Assembly: GCF_034263275.1 (NCBI RefSeq)
Contig: NZ_CP139559.1
Coordinates: 6,510,001-6,574,000, forward strand
DNA from: Mucilaginibacter sp. cycad4
GTDB lineage: Bacteria > Bacteroidota > Bacteroidia > Sphingobacteriales > Sphingobacteriaceae
Direction: 5' to 3'
Length of the DNA stretch: 64,000 nt
Under the pieces are notes generated by a model. It was not told the DNA's origin and ran no database searches. It was given only the letters and a program-made list of their open reading frames with translations. Of this stretch, positions 7,131-16,348 are shown in pieces (position 1 is the first letter of the stretch; each line of letters opens with the position of its first letter). The position numbers and the translations under genes were made by a program.

Positions 7131-9692
7131 TTATTCTAAAATAGAATGAAAATCGCGCTCAAAGCTTTCGCCATAAATTACCTTATACTCTTTACTAAAG
7201 CTTTCAAAGGTATTTTTAGCCAGCGAATGCTTACCCAGGTAGGATAGGGCTTTGCATTTCAGTATCATTGCATCTTCATTCACAGGGTCGAAGTAGAAAA
7301 TATCATTGGCCAGCTTTATCAGGAACTCCGCGTCATCAGCAATGGCAATGGTGTTTGCAAACTGGATATAAGAATCAATGATTTCGTTCGATACTTCTGA
7401 TTTAAAGGTATCCAGCCATTCGTATTCAATGTTCGATAAAAAATTACCCCTTTGTGTAATATGGGTAAGCTGTATGATTTTTTGTTTATTGAGCTTGCTT
7501 TTGTTTGATACGATGTTGAGATAGGTATGGTAATCAACCATGATCTCGTTATAATCTATCTCGATTTTCCAGTAGCCGGTATCTTTTGATAAATGGCAAT
7601 GCCCCATTTTGTCGAGCAGCGATTTAAGCTTGGCAATATTTACTGAGCGGTTGTTACGGGCGCTCTTTTCTGATTTATCAAACCACAATATCTCGTTCAG
7701 CTTTTCGGAGCTTACCCCACGGCCCAGCTTTATGGAGTAAAGTACAATAACCAGGAACAATTCTTTTAACAGAGGTGTAAAATATTTGGTGATTTCCTGA
7801 CCCCCGGCGGTAAAAAGCTGCAGATCGCCAAATAAAAATATAGCGTTTTTGTTGCTGTTGAGCTTATTGTCATGGTCGGCTTCAGTGGGTAGTTCTTTTT
7901 GTTCGGGGATATGTTTAACAACCTCCACACCCACAGGTGCCGGAGGGGGGTGGACGGCTTCACTTTTGTTCTTTTTTTTGCTGATGGTTACACCTGCCGC
8001 TATACCCAAACTAATTATCAGCAGACCGCTTATCCACCAGATATAATTAACACCGTAGCTGAGCACCGGGGTTTCCAATGGTTCCGGCGGACTTAGCAGC
8101 GAGTATATTTTAACCCGGGTTTGTTCGTTCTGTTTAAAAAGTGTTACCGTTAAAAACTTATTGCTTCGCGGGCAGTAATAAATATCGGCATAGGCGTTCA
8201 CATCATGAAACAGATAGGGGATTGTATCACCCACTAATTTATAAGCGGGCTTGTCAAGCGAACCCTGTATAAGCTGCAAATTGGAGTTGAACTTATGCTG
8301 CGGAAAAATAAGGCCGTAATAGATATGCGATTTTGAGTTAATAATGAGGGAATTGGCAAACACAAAATCTTCGTTTTTAACTTCAATATTAAAAAGTTTC
8401 TTAAACGTTTTAGTTTTCACATCAAAACGCATCATATCATACAAATTACGTGGGTTCACAATTTGCTGACCCGATGCGCTGCCATAACCGCCAATTACGT
8501 ATGCGGTATCGCCGGTGGCATTGATACCCAGGCCTGCCAGGTAGCGGGGGGTAAATGTATCGCCTTTAATTTTGATGTTTTGCCAGGTTGAGGTATTTAC
8601 CCGGTATTGTTTTACACTATCTTTATATACCAGTTGACCATACCCTCCAATGGTATAAATGGAAGTATCTGTTTGGCAAAAAAACTTATTTAAATGCCCG
8701 TTATTAGTTTCAATGGGCATGTTTTTAAAGCTCCTATCCCACGCATCGTCATTGATGTTATAGGTAGCAATAACTTTCTGATCTATATATAGATAATATA
8801 GTTTGTTATTGTTGAAGAGGGCCTGATCGCCGGGTATCAGTTGCTGGCGGCCTGTTCTGTACGCCATACTTTTTAAAGGTGTATTGCTGTTTACCGAGTA
8901 TGACAGCAATGAATCGGCAGTAATAATGTACACTGTTTCCGTAAGGGGGTCAAAGGCCAGGCTGGCGGTTCCGCCAACGGTGAGCTCCTGTTCTGCTTGC
9001 CAGTTACGGTGGCGTGATTTTATCCACAGCGCATTAATGACTTTGCCATTGTTCTGGTTCACCTTTTCCTGCACCATATCCCCTTGCCACTCGCTCAGCG
9101 GCCACCATGCCAGCAGCTTATCGTTTTGTGCCACCTTTACATCGCGTAGTTTAAACGGAGGTAAATCGGTAGTTTGATACTGCCGGTAAGCGTTTGCCCC
9201 AAAAAGCAATTTATAACTGGTGCTTTGTTTTAAATGCGTACCTGCTTCGCTGAAGGCTTCTTTGCCGGCAAAAACGGTAAGCTTGTTGTTCTTAAAATCA
9301 ATCAGTATCCGGAGCCGGCTCCAGTTATTAAACAATATCTTTTCATCAATATTAAATGAAATTTTGGAAAGCTTTTCACCTATAATGATTTTAAAGTGTC
9401 TGGTATTGGCCTGGTTGTCATAAACGAGATCAATATTCTGCTTGTCGTCGCCCACCAGTCGTAGTATATAGCCAAAATATATTTGCCGGTTGGGGATAAA
9501 GGCCAGATCAAAGGAAACATCGAGATTATCTTTGGGGGCAACATTATTCAGGCCGAGATCTAATGTGGTGCGCTTATCCTGTACTACCTCATGACTATAA
9601 AAACCGAGTCCGTATGATTGAGCACGAACAGGTTGTACCAATAGTATATTTGAAAAAACAACCGCAATTAATCCCGATAAAAAAAATCTCAT
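7131..9692 (-). CDS. Membrane-spanning Kelch-SARP one-component regulator, copy 1
   Basis: 853 residues. Order: signal peptide (1-24, ending VRAQ); concanavalin/LamG-like beta-region (about 30-200, ending in WWPLSEW); Kelch repeats (about 235-535, with IGGYGQ and VIGGYGS blade motifs); one transmembrane helix (about 550-570) followed by a KKKNK stop-transfer; a Pro/Glu-rich linker; a winged helix of the SARP/OmpR type (about 615-712, FGDLQLF through KDTGYWKIEID); and a bacterial transcriptional activator domain with TPR-like helices (about 713-850, including FDPVNEDA). The sensor would lie outside the membrane and the DNA-binding part inside. It is flanked on both sides by glycosidase genes on its own strand, so I infer that it controls this locus in response to a glycan. 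A paralogue is at 60568-63132. Domains are seen; the signalling role is inference. Confidence 0.82.
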   Translation of the reverse strand: MRFFLSGLIAVVFSNILLVQPVRAQSYGLGFYSHEVVQDKRTTLDLGLNNVAPKDNLDVSFDLAFIPNRQIYFGYILRLVGDDKQNIDLVYDNQANTRHFKIIIGEKLSKISFNIDEKILFNNWSRLRILIDFKNNKLTVFAGKEAFSEAGTHLKQSTSYKLLFGANAYRQYQTTDLPPFKLRDVKVAQNDKLLAWWPLSEWQGDMVQEKVNQNNGKVINALWIKSRHRNWQAEQELTVGGTASLAFDPLTETVYIITADSLLSYSVNSNTPLKSMAYRTGRQQLIPGDQALFNNNKLYYLYIDQKVIATYNINDDAWDRSFKNMPIETNNGHLNKFFCQTDTSIYTIGGYGQLVYKDSVKQYRVNTSTWQNIKIKGDTFTPRYLAGLGINATGDTAYVIGGYGSASGQQIVNPRNLYDMMRFDVKTKTFKKLFNIEVKNEDFVFANSLIINSKSHIYYGLIFPQHKFNSNLQLIQGSLDKPAYKLVGDTIPYLFHDVNAYADIYYCPRSNKFLTVTLFKQNEQTRVKIYSLLSPPEPLETPVLSYGVNYIWWISGLLIISLGIAAGVTISKKKNKSEAVHPPPAPVGVEVVKHIPEQKELPTEADHDNKLNSNKNAIFLFGDLQLFTAGGQEITKYFTPLLKELFLVIVLYSIKLGRGVSSEKLNEILWFDKSEKSARNNRSVNIAKLKSLLDKMGHCHLSKDTGYWKIEIDYNEIMVDYHTYLNIVSNKSKLNKQKIIQLTHITQRGNFLSNIEYEWLDTFKSEVSNEIIDSYIQFANTIAIADDAEFLIKLANDIFYFDPVNEDAMILKCKALSYLGKHSLAKNTFESFSKEYKVIYGESFERDFHSILE

Positions 9693-10023
9693 GTTGATCA
9701 GTACACATTAAGTATTACAACTTAAGTACCCGTGTTGTATTTATAATTTAGGTCAAAAAAATATTACCATATTTAGCTGACGGCATTGGCTAAATTACAA
9801 CAAAACAGCTTACAATCAAAGATTATATAAGGAATAACCGACCCCGAAACAAAACCGCAGAAAATTATATTAAACGGCTTTGAAAAGGTGTTGTGATACT
9901 TTTTTAACCCTGTTTCTGTTTTTATCGGAGCAAGGGCTTTAAACAGCGGGATAATTAATATCCTGTAGCTTTTAAAATAATTCAACAATAGGGGCGGGGT
10001 TAAGCAAACTATGCAGATGGTGT
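9693..10023. other. Intergenic region upstream of the Kelch-SARP regulator
   Basis: 331 AT-rich bases between the DUF5703 gene (ends 10024) and the regulator (starts 9692). The only structure I see is a short perfect inverted repeat, TTAAGT-N6-ACTTAA at 9708-9725, 16 to 33 bases before the start codon. No clear terminator or gene. Confidence 0.5.
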
Positions 10024-12210
10024 TTAAAATCGGGGTCCATGGCGTTTTTTAGTCATATCCACGACATCGGCCATGCGGTTGGCGGGGGTCACTTTCAGGT
10101 TTTGTAGTTTACCATTTACTACCTTACCCTGCACCCTGGTGTTGTAAGGGGCATTCAGTTTAAAATCGGCATCCCAGCCTGCCGGCCAGGCGGGCAGCAG
10201 GATTATCTTTTTACCATCGGCCTGCATCAGCATTTGCTGTAACCCGTTTTCGCCGTTACCGCCATTATCTTCGTCTGGATGATAATCGTTACCACTGGCC
10301 CAAAAAGCCGGGAACTTCAAATCGGGCGATTTGCGGGTGAAGGCAAAGCTCACATAATCCTTTGCCACATCAGCCTGGCCTAACATGGCCGCCTGTATGG
10401 GATCCTGTACCCAACAGCCTTTGGCTCGTTGTTTACGGGTATTAAAAGTATTTAGTGCCAACTCCAGATCGGGCTTGCCTATACCGTACAGCCTGAATGG
10501 ATATACTGCATATAGCTCCGGGTTTTCGCTGTTGAACGATTTGGCAGTTTGCGGGCCGGTATAAGGTAGTAACACGTTTTTACCATTTACTTCGGCCATC
10601 GGTAATGGAGGTAGTTCGTTGTATAGTTTTTGCCATTGCTGCCGGGTTTTATCATCAACTAAAGTATTTGATAATGTTATCATGCGACTGATTACCGCGC
10701 GTAGGGCGGCAATATCAGGCGCGGGGTTATGCACCTTCCAAAACATCTCAATAGAGTTGTCAGGATCGAGTAATAGCTTACCGGTACTATCGCGACCAAA
10801 ATGCTTGTCGAAAAATTCTATCCCGGCAGTTGCAACCGGCAGCAGTGTTTGTTCAACAAACCGGGTGTCGCTCGTGTATTCGTAATAATCAAGCATCATC
10901 ATGCTCAGTTCCAGTATCGGCGTAAAATAATGATTAGTGTAATTGGCTTTTACATTGGGTCCCATAAACTGCAGTCCGCCCCAAAAAGGCGCGGTTTCGG
11001 CAAAGTAAGCGCCGTCATGATTGTAAAACTGTTTTACCTGTGCTTTATTGGCCGTTAGTATCTTAGCGTACATATTGAACAGGGGCATCATCATGTCGAA
11101 GTCGCCGGCCATGAGCCTGGGCCAGTACATTGCTCGTGTGTTTTGAAACCAATATTGCCCGCCCCAAGCTCTGAAATCAGCATTTTGGGGGTCGGGTTTG
11201 CCATCATGTTTCCAGCCGGGGTTATCCACAACAAATATCGACCCATTGAACTTTATAGGCCCGGTTCCTCTCCCCGCGCAGGCAGTAACAAAGCGCTGCA
11301 ATATATAACCCTGTGTAACCTGTGTGGCTAAGTCATCACCTTTTAAAAATATGTGGCTGCGGTTCCAGAATTGTTGCCACCATTTTTGATGTGCCAGCCG
11401 GGTTTGTTCCACATTTAGGTTCCCCATTGCTGTCTCTTGTTTGTCCAGCTGAGCAAGCCACTTCTTACCGGTGCCCGCAACCGCTGTTAAAGGATAAATG
11501 GAAACGAGCTGTGTGTTTACATTGCCCGATTGCAGTGTCGATGCATCTTTACTCACTAATCCTTTACCCTTTACAACAGCCCCAAAAGTAAGGTTAGCCA
11601 AATGCGGATCGGCAGTTGCCGAATTATGATGATACCAGACAATGCGGTTTTTCTCGTTGTTCAGCACGGTGTCTGTTTGGCCGGCGCGCCAATTATCAAG
11701 CTTTACGTTTACCGAAACAGGAATATGGCTCTGTGCCTCTACCCTTATTACCGGGTTATTGGCATCAACCCAAACCCTCAGCTTAACTGCTGATCTGCCT
11801 TCGCCTTCCTGCACTAATATTTCGCCACCGCGTAATTTTAATATCTGTTTAAAGGCTGCGCTTTTGGCCAGCGGGCTGGGACTTACCGAAATATGAATGG
11901 CACCCAATTTCATGAGTACGCCACCCTGTTGCATCCAGGGGTCTTTCTGGGCATCCAATTCGCCGCCCCAGGCATCGGTTTTACTGATGTAGAAAACCAG
12001 GTCGCCTTTTTTTTCCACCCACACATTGAGGCCTATGTCCCCATTACCCAACGGCATTGACTGCGACGAAGTTGGCCCGGGCACATCCCAGGTGACGTTA
12101 TAATTATCGAGTAGGGAATCTGTAACAGCCGCCACGATTTGGGCTTCGGTTTTGGTTATGCTTAAGGCTAAAAAAGTGAGGCAGGCGTACTTTAAAAGAT
12201 TGTTGTTCAT
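10024..12210 (-). CDS. DUF5703 domain protein, GH95-like (alpha/alpha)6 glycosidase candidate
   Basis: 728 residues with a signal peptide ending KTEAQ. The N-terminal beta-domain (about 30-280) contains WDVPGPTSSQSMPLGNGDIG and VFYISKTDAWGGELD, the marks of DUF5703. The rest is helical and rich in Trp, with IEFFDKHFGRD, GKLLLDPDNSIEMFWKVHNP and NDYHPDEDNGGNGENGLQQM, arranged as in six-hairpin glycosidases of the GH65/GH95 group. The likely acid is in the DNSIEMFW segment, by position only. It should be periplasmic. It lies upstream of the regulator on the same strand, separated by 331 bases. Family membership is moderately sure; activity is unknown. Confidence 0.72.
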   Translation of the reverse strand: MNNNLLKYACLTFLALSITKTEAQIVAAVTDSLLDNYNVTWDVPGPTSSQSMPLGNGDIGLNVWVEKKGDLVFYISKTDAWGGELDAQKDPWMQQGGVLMKLGAIHISVSPSPLAKSAAFKQILKLRGGEILVQEGEGRSAVKLRVWVDANNPVIRVEAQSHIPVSVNVKLDNWRAGQTDTVLNNEKNRIVWYHHNSATADPHLANLTFGAVVKGKGLVSKDASTLQSGNVNTQLVSIYPLTAVAGTGKKWLAQLDKQETAMGNLNVEQTRLAHQKWWQQFWNRSHIFLKGDDLATQVTQGYILQRFVTACAGRGTGPIKFNGSIFVVDNPGWKHDGKPDPQNADFRAWGGQYWFQNTRAMYWPRLMAGDFDMMMPLFNMYAKILTANKAQVKQFYNHDGAYFAETAPFWGGLQFMGPNVKANYTNHYFTPILELSMMMLDYYEYTSDTRFVEQTLLPVATAGIEFFDKHFGRDSTGKLLLDPDNSIEMFWKVHNPAPDIAALRAVISRMITLSNTLVDDKTRQQWQKLYNELPPLPMAEVNGKNVLLPYTGPQTAKSFNSENPELYAVYPFRLYGIGKPDLELALNTFNTRKQRAKGCWVQDPIQAAMLGQADVAKDYVSFAFTRKSPDLKFPAFWASGNDYHPDEDNGGNGENGLQQMLMQADGKKIILLPAWPAGWDADFKLNAPYNTRVQGKVVNGKLQNLKVTPANRMADVVDMTKKRHGPRF

Positions 12211-12943
12211 TATGAAATATATTGTAGATTGTTATAATGATTATATAATATGTGTATTTATCGACCGGCGAGCAAACCGCCGCCGGCGTTGACCGGCGAA
12301 TGCTCTCGCCCTGTACTTTCAACACAACGGTTTGCAATACCGGCAAAGCTTTAAGGCCGCCTGAAGAAAGCGGAGCGTTCAGCCTCGCCTGTGCCCCTTG
12401 TTTTAAACCGCTTAAAATGATACTTTGTGACGCCGTCCGGGCTGGCTTATTGGTTGATTGATAGTACAAATAAATTGCCCCGGCTTAATAAAACATTAAA
12501 AAAGTATTAACCTGTAACGATTGAGTGAATTTTGTATTTTATCGCCGCTTTAAGGGCATCGGAAACAAAAAATAGCTCAATTTGTAGTACTTCTATATAT
12601 CCGTCCGTGATCATAAAGAAACTGGAGCATTTTCTTTACATGGTTGATGTCATCCGGCAATAGGTGCATCACGTCAGCATGCCCGCGCTGAGCCCACCAC
12701 TGTTTATGGCATCAGCAAAAAGATGGGGAATACTGGTGCAATTGGAAATTCCGGCATGCTTAACCATGCTGTTTCGTTCCCATTAGACCAGCGAGTTGTG
12801 TGAGGAATATCAAATTTCAAATATGTAATTCAGGAAGATAACATGGTTATAGTGTAACAGAACGCTCTGAACTCTTCGCCGGAACGCATTGATCAACGGC
12901 TTCGGAATATCCAGGCTTTTAGTTATTTTGGTATGAAAATCAG
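12211..12943. other. Intergenic region with a GC-rich block
   Basis: 733 bases without a convincing gene. 12262-12420 is clearly more GC-rich than its surroundings, with GACCGGCGA twice (12263 and 12291) and many CCGGCG/GCCGGC words; both strands show short open frames there that look accidental. It may be a dispersed repeat unit. The part next to 12210 must carry the DUF5703 promoter. Confidence 0.45.
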
Positions 12944-13031
12944 CGGAGAGGGAGGGATTCGAACCCTCGATACCCTTTTGGAGTATACACACTTTCCAGG
13001 CGTGCTCTTTCGACCACTCAGACACCTCTCC
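12944..13031 (-). tRNA. tRNA-Ser (GGA)
   Basis: Read on the minus strand, the 88-base sequence starts GGAGAGG and its 3' acceptor strand is CCTCTCC followed by discriminator G. The anticodon loop CTGGAAA gives anticodon GGA. There is a long variable arm (class II) and a GGTTCGAATCC T-arm. CCA is not encoded. Confidence 0.96.
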
Positions 13032-13081
13032 GTGTAAATGTGGATTGCAAAGGTAAAATATTTGCCCTTACTATCAATAAA

Positions 13082-13113
13082 AAAGCGAAGCCAGTTTTAA
13101 CTGGCTTCGCTTT
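13082..13113. terminator. Strong hairpin between tRNA-Ser and the prenyl synthase gene
   Basis: Perfect 15-base inverted repeat (13082-13096 and 13099-13113), with A/T runs at both ends. On the minus strand it is followed by TTTTTTTATTG, a good U-tract. The flanking genes are divergent, so it terminates neither of them; it may insulate them. Confidence 0.65.
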
Positions 13114-13291
13114 CACAAAAACTTAACTCTACTTATAAAAATTGCACTAGCATAAGTATGACGGTTATTGTGTGCTTTGGTTTAATTTGAGTAAAAAATA
13201 TTAGGCCGTAATGCAGATACATAATTTTAGCTTATGTTTGCTCCGCACTGTCACATGGCGGTGGTTAACGTAAAATACTGTTTTGGTTGCA

Positions 13292-14263
13292 ATGCTGAGC
13301 ATCAACGACATTAAAAAACCTATTGCTGCCGATATTGATGCGTTTGAGGAGAAATTCAGGAACTCAATGAAAAGTTCCGTTCCTCTGCTTGACCGTATCA
13401 CGCATTATATCGTAAAGCGTAAAGGCAAGCAGATCCGCCCCATGTTCGTGTTCTTTTCGGCCAGCATTTGCGGAGGCATCAATGAGGCAACGCACCGCGG
13501 AGCGGCATTGGTTGAGCTGTTACATACGGCATCACTTGTGCACGACGATGTGGTTGATAACTCCTACCAGCGCCGCGGCTTTTTCTCTATCAATGCTTTA
13601 TGGAAAAATAAGATAGCCGTTTTGGTGGGCGATTACCTGCTATCAAAAGGTTTATTGCTTTCTATCGATAACAACGATTTTCAACTGCTGCGTATCGTAT
13701 CCGATGCTGTTAAGCAAATGAGCGAGGGCGAACTGATGCAGATTGAAAAGGTACGCCGTATGGATATTGGCGAACCTGTTTATTACGAAGTGATCAGGCA
13801 GAAAACCGCTTCGCTTATTGCATCATGCTGTGCATGCGGCGCTGCATCGGCGGGGGCCAGTGATGAAGTAGTTGAAAAAATGCGCCTCTTTGGCGAAAAG
13901 ATAGGTATCGCCTTCCAGATCAAGGACGATATGTTTGATTTTGGTACCGATGATGTGGGTAAGCCATTAGGTATTGATATTAAAGAGAAAAAAGTTACCC
14001 TGCCGCTGATTTACGCGCTGGCCAATTGCAGCAGCTCAGAAAAAAAGAGAGTGATCAACCTGGTGAAGAACCATAATGAAGAGCCTAAAAAAATTGCTGA
14101 GATCATCAAATTCGTAAAGGATACCGGGGGCCTGCAATACGCCGAAACCCAGATGAAAAAGTACCAGGAGGAGGCTTTTGAGATCCTGAACACATTCCCC
14201 GACAGCGACTCGCACCGCGGACTGGAGCAACTGGTTAGGTTTACTACCGAAAGGGACAAATAA
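13292..14263 (+). CDS. Polyprenyl (octaprenyl-type) diphosphate synthase
   Basis: 323 residues from the ATG at 13292; an in-frame TTG lies 9 bases upstream. It is an all-helical trans-prenyltransferase that condenses IPP onto allylic diphosphates to make the side chain of menaquinone. Both aspartate-rich motifs are present: DDVVD in LVHDDVVDNSYQRRG, and DDMFD in FQIKDDMFDFGTDD; KGKQIRP binds the IPP phosphate. The length matches IspB/HepT-like enzymes. The pattern before the first motif suggests a long-chain product, but the chain length cannot be fixed from sequence. A globin gene follows after 80 bases. Confidence 0.92.
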   Translation: MLSINDIKKPIAADIDAFEEKFRNSMKSSVPLLDRITHYIVKRKGKQIRPMFVFFSASICGGINEATHRGAALVELLHTASLVHDDVVDNSYQRRGFFSINALWKNKIAVLVGDYLLSKGLLLSIDNNDFQLLRIVSDAVKQMSEGELMQIEKVRRMDIGEPVYYEVIRQKTASLIASCCACGAASAGASDEVVEKMRLFGEKIGIAFQIKDDMFDFGTDDVGKPLGIDIKEKKVTLPLIYALANCSSSEKKRVINLVKNHNEEPKKIAEIIKFVKDTGGLQYAETQMKKYQEEAFEILNTFPDSDSHRGLEQLVRFTTERDK

Positions 14264-14343
14264 ATCAATTTTATTGCTGTATATAAATAACTGGCTTTTT
14301 AAAGATGCACTGCTTATCTTTATCATAACCGGTTTTTACAATT

Positions 14344-14814
14344 ATGACAGCTACAATTCCCACTCTGTTTGAATGGGCGGGCGGCACACCTGCTTTTGAA
14401 CAGCTTTTCAATAATTTTTATGATAAAGTTTTAGCCGATGAATTGCTGGAGCCTGTATTTAAGCACATGTCGCCCCAGCACCGAATGCATGTGGCGCATT
14501 TTGTAAGCGAAGTATTCGGCGGGCCCAAAACCTATAGTGAAACTGAAGGCAGCCATTATGCCATGATCAATAAGCATTTGCAAAGGTATTTAAACGAAGC
14601 ACACCGTAAGCGCTGGATTGAACTGTTGCTGCAAACCGCCGATGAACTATCGCTGCCAGATGACCCTGAATTTCGTTCGGCTTTTATGGCCTACCTGGAG
14701 TGGGGCACGCGGATAGCGGTGTTGAACTCCCAAACGGATAATACAACTGAAAGCGCCGATACACCTATGCCGAAATGGGGCTGGGGTGTACCGGGCGGAC
14801 CATACATTCCCTGA
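14344..14814 (+). CDS. Group II truncated haemoglobin
   Basis: 156 residues of the two-over-two globin fold. The N-terminal FEWAGGTPAFEQLFNNFYDK, the VSEVFGGPKTYSE region, the likely proximal His78 (MINKHLQ) and Trp91 (HRKRWIELL) match group II trHbs of the YjbI/trHbO type. Such proteins bind oxygen and can detoxify NO or peroxide; the function here is not proven. The last 25 residues (from about 132) are a Pro/Gly/Trp-rich tail ending GGPYIP, found in some family members. It sits between isoprenoid and c-di-AMP genes, with 80 and 101 base gaps. Confidence 0.9.
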   Translation: MTATIPTLFEWAGGTPAFEQLFNNFYDKVLADELLEPVFKHMSPQHRMHVAHFVSEVFGGPKTYSETEGSHYAMINKHLQRYLNEAHRKRWIELLLQTADELSLPDDPEFRSAFMAYLEWGTRIAVLNSQTDNTTESADTPMPKWGWGVPGGPYIP

Positions 14815-14915
14815 ATAATAACACGGGCATGTAAAATGACCGGTGTACCGGGTCGGCACATCATAATTACCATCCTTCCGGCGTTTATGTTCGGGTAAAC
14901 TTATTAACTTCGTAA

Positions 14916-15707
14916 ATGCAGTCCATACAATCCCTTTTTCCCAAAATAGGTTTTTTCTCTATCCTTGATGTATTGCTGGTGGCTTTGATCATTTACCAGT
15001 TGTATAACCTCATCAGGGGAACCATTGCGGCTAATATCTTCATTGGTTTCGCAGTGATCTTTGCCCTTAATTTTGTGGTAAAGGCTTTAGACATGAAGCT
15101 GCTTACCATTATCCTGGGCAAGTTTGTTGATGTTGGGATCATTGCCATTATCGTGGTATTTCAGCAGGAAGTAAGGCGGTTTTTATTGCTGGTAGGGAAA
15201 AATGCATCCTTACAGCGTAATAAAGCCTGGTGGCAGTATTTCTTCGGAAAATCTGAAGTGGAAAAAAATAACTACGCCCGTATAAAACCTATTATTGATG
15301 CCTGCAAAAGCCTGAAGCAAACCCGCACAGGGGCGCTTATCGTTTTTGCTAAGTATTATGACGAACAGTTTTATCAAAATAGCTGCGAGGTGGTGGAGGC
15401 CAAAATTTCAAAACGTTTGCTCGAGAGTATTTTTCAGAAAACCAGTCCGCTGCATGATGGTGCGGTGGTGATTTCGGAGAATAAGATAAAATCGGCAAGT
15501 TGTATTTTACCACTTACCGAAAAAACAGACCTGCCGGCACAGTTTGGTCTGCGCCACAGGGCAGGCATTGGTGTAACGGAAGCTAATGAAGCAACGGCGA
15601 TCATTGTATCTGAAGAAACCGGTGAAATCTCTTACGCCAAGCAGGGCCGGATTAAAATGAATATCAGTTTTGCTGAATTGGAAAAGGTTTTGAATAAAGA
15701 TTTTTAA
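14916..15707 (+). CDS. cdaA: Diadenylate cyclase CdaA
   Basis: 263 residues. Three N-terminal membrane helices (about 13-32, 37-55 and 62-82) lead into the DAC domain that joins two ATP into cyclic di-AMP. The catalytic DGA motif is at 181-183 (PLHDGAVVIS) and the RHR motif at 213-215 (GLRHRAGIGV). Length and topology match CdaA (DacA), the common membrane-bound enzyme that controls osmolyte and cell-wall balance. No CdaR or GlmM gene is adjacent. A convergent small secreted-protein gene follows after 100 bases. Confidence 0.95.
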   Translation: MQSIQSLFPKIGFFSILDVLLVALIIYQLYNLIRGTIAANIFIGFAVIFALNFVVKALDMKLLTIILGKFVDVGIIAIIVVFQQEVRRFLLLVGKNASLQRNKAWWQYFFGKSEVEKNNYARIKPIIDACKSLKQTRTGALIVFAKYYDEQFYQNSCEVVEAKISKRLLESIFQKTSPLHDGAVVISENKIKSASCILPLTEKTDLPAQFGLRHRAGIGVTEANEATAIIVSEETGEISYAKQGRIKMNISFAELEKVLNKDF

Positions 15708-15807
15708 AGGTCAGGCTCATAATGAAAAAGCTTGTTCGTCAACTGGCGCAAGTCTTGTGTGAAGGATAGTGCAGGGATGACTTGTGACACCCCAGTTAAT
15801 GTATATT

Positions 15808-16197
15808 TCAAGGAGTAACCTTATCTTTTTTAACCTCAACAACATCCGGATTAACAACATCTATCTTTTTAATCAGCATGTGATATTTCGTCCCCGGTTC
15901 ATCTGTTTTAACAACCGGCATATTATCGCGTGGATAGGTTTTAATAACCGGCATGCGGCTGTAAACGGTTTCATCTGCAATAAGCTCGCGTGTGTTTAAC
16001 CGTGTGCCATTATTGTTTAATAGTCCGTTTTGCGGAAGTACCGGGATTAATTTTGACAGGTTGGTATCGGCCTTGAATGGTTTCAGGTTAAATAGCTTAT
16101 CGACAGCATTATTGTTACCGGGAGCTTTATTTAAATTTTGTGCTTTAAGCCGACTTGCACAGGCTAAAATAGCAACAAAGAGTAAGGCTTTTTTCAT
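15808..16197 (-). CDS. Small secreted protein of unknown function
   Basis: 129 residues with a clear signal peptide (MKKALLFVAILACASRLKAQ). The mature part is rich in Asn, Lys, Val and Pro, with segments KTYPRDNMPVVKTDEPGTKY and LIKKIDVVNPDVVEVKKD, and shows no Cys pairs, membrane helix or known motif. I do not recognise a family. It is convergent with cdaA and divergent from frr, so it has its own promoter, in the AT-rich 16198-16348. Confidence 0.7.
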   Translation of the reverse strand: MKKALLFVAILACASRLKAQNLNKAPGNNNAVDKLFNLKPFKADTNLSKLIPVLPQNGLLNNNGTRLNTRELIADETVYSRMPVIKTYPRDNMPVVKTDEPGTKYHMLIKKIDVVNPDVVEVKKDKVTP

Positions 16198-16348
16198 GGC
16201 GATAATATTTTATACTAATATACCTATCATTCAATAATATTTAAATGTTAAATAATGTTATTTATTGTTAAATGCTTTTTAATTGAACCCAAATACCCAA
16301 GCCGTAAAATGATAGATTTTATTACTTTTGTTGAAAATTTAAAAACCG

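Noticed and set aside
9773..9988. 71-residue open frame upstream of the Kelch-SARP gene
   Set aside because: AT-rich, with a composition typical of noncoding DNA, and no ribosome-binding context or motif.
12104..12469. 121-residue minus-strand open frame overlapping the DUF5703 start
   Set aside because: It overlaps the start of a well-supported gene in another frame, and the remainder covers the GC-rich intergenic block; there is no signal peptide or family motif.
15708..15807. Terminator or riboswitch after cdaA
   Set aside because: Only weak partial pairings were found (CAACTGG with CCAGTT), without a T-tract or known aptamer motif.
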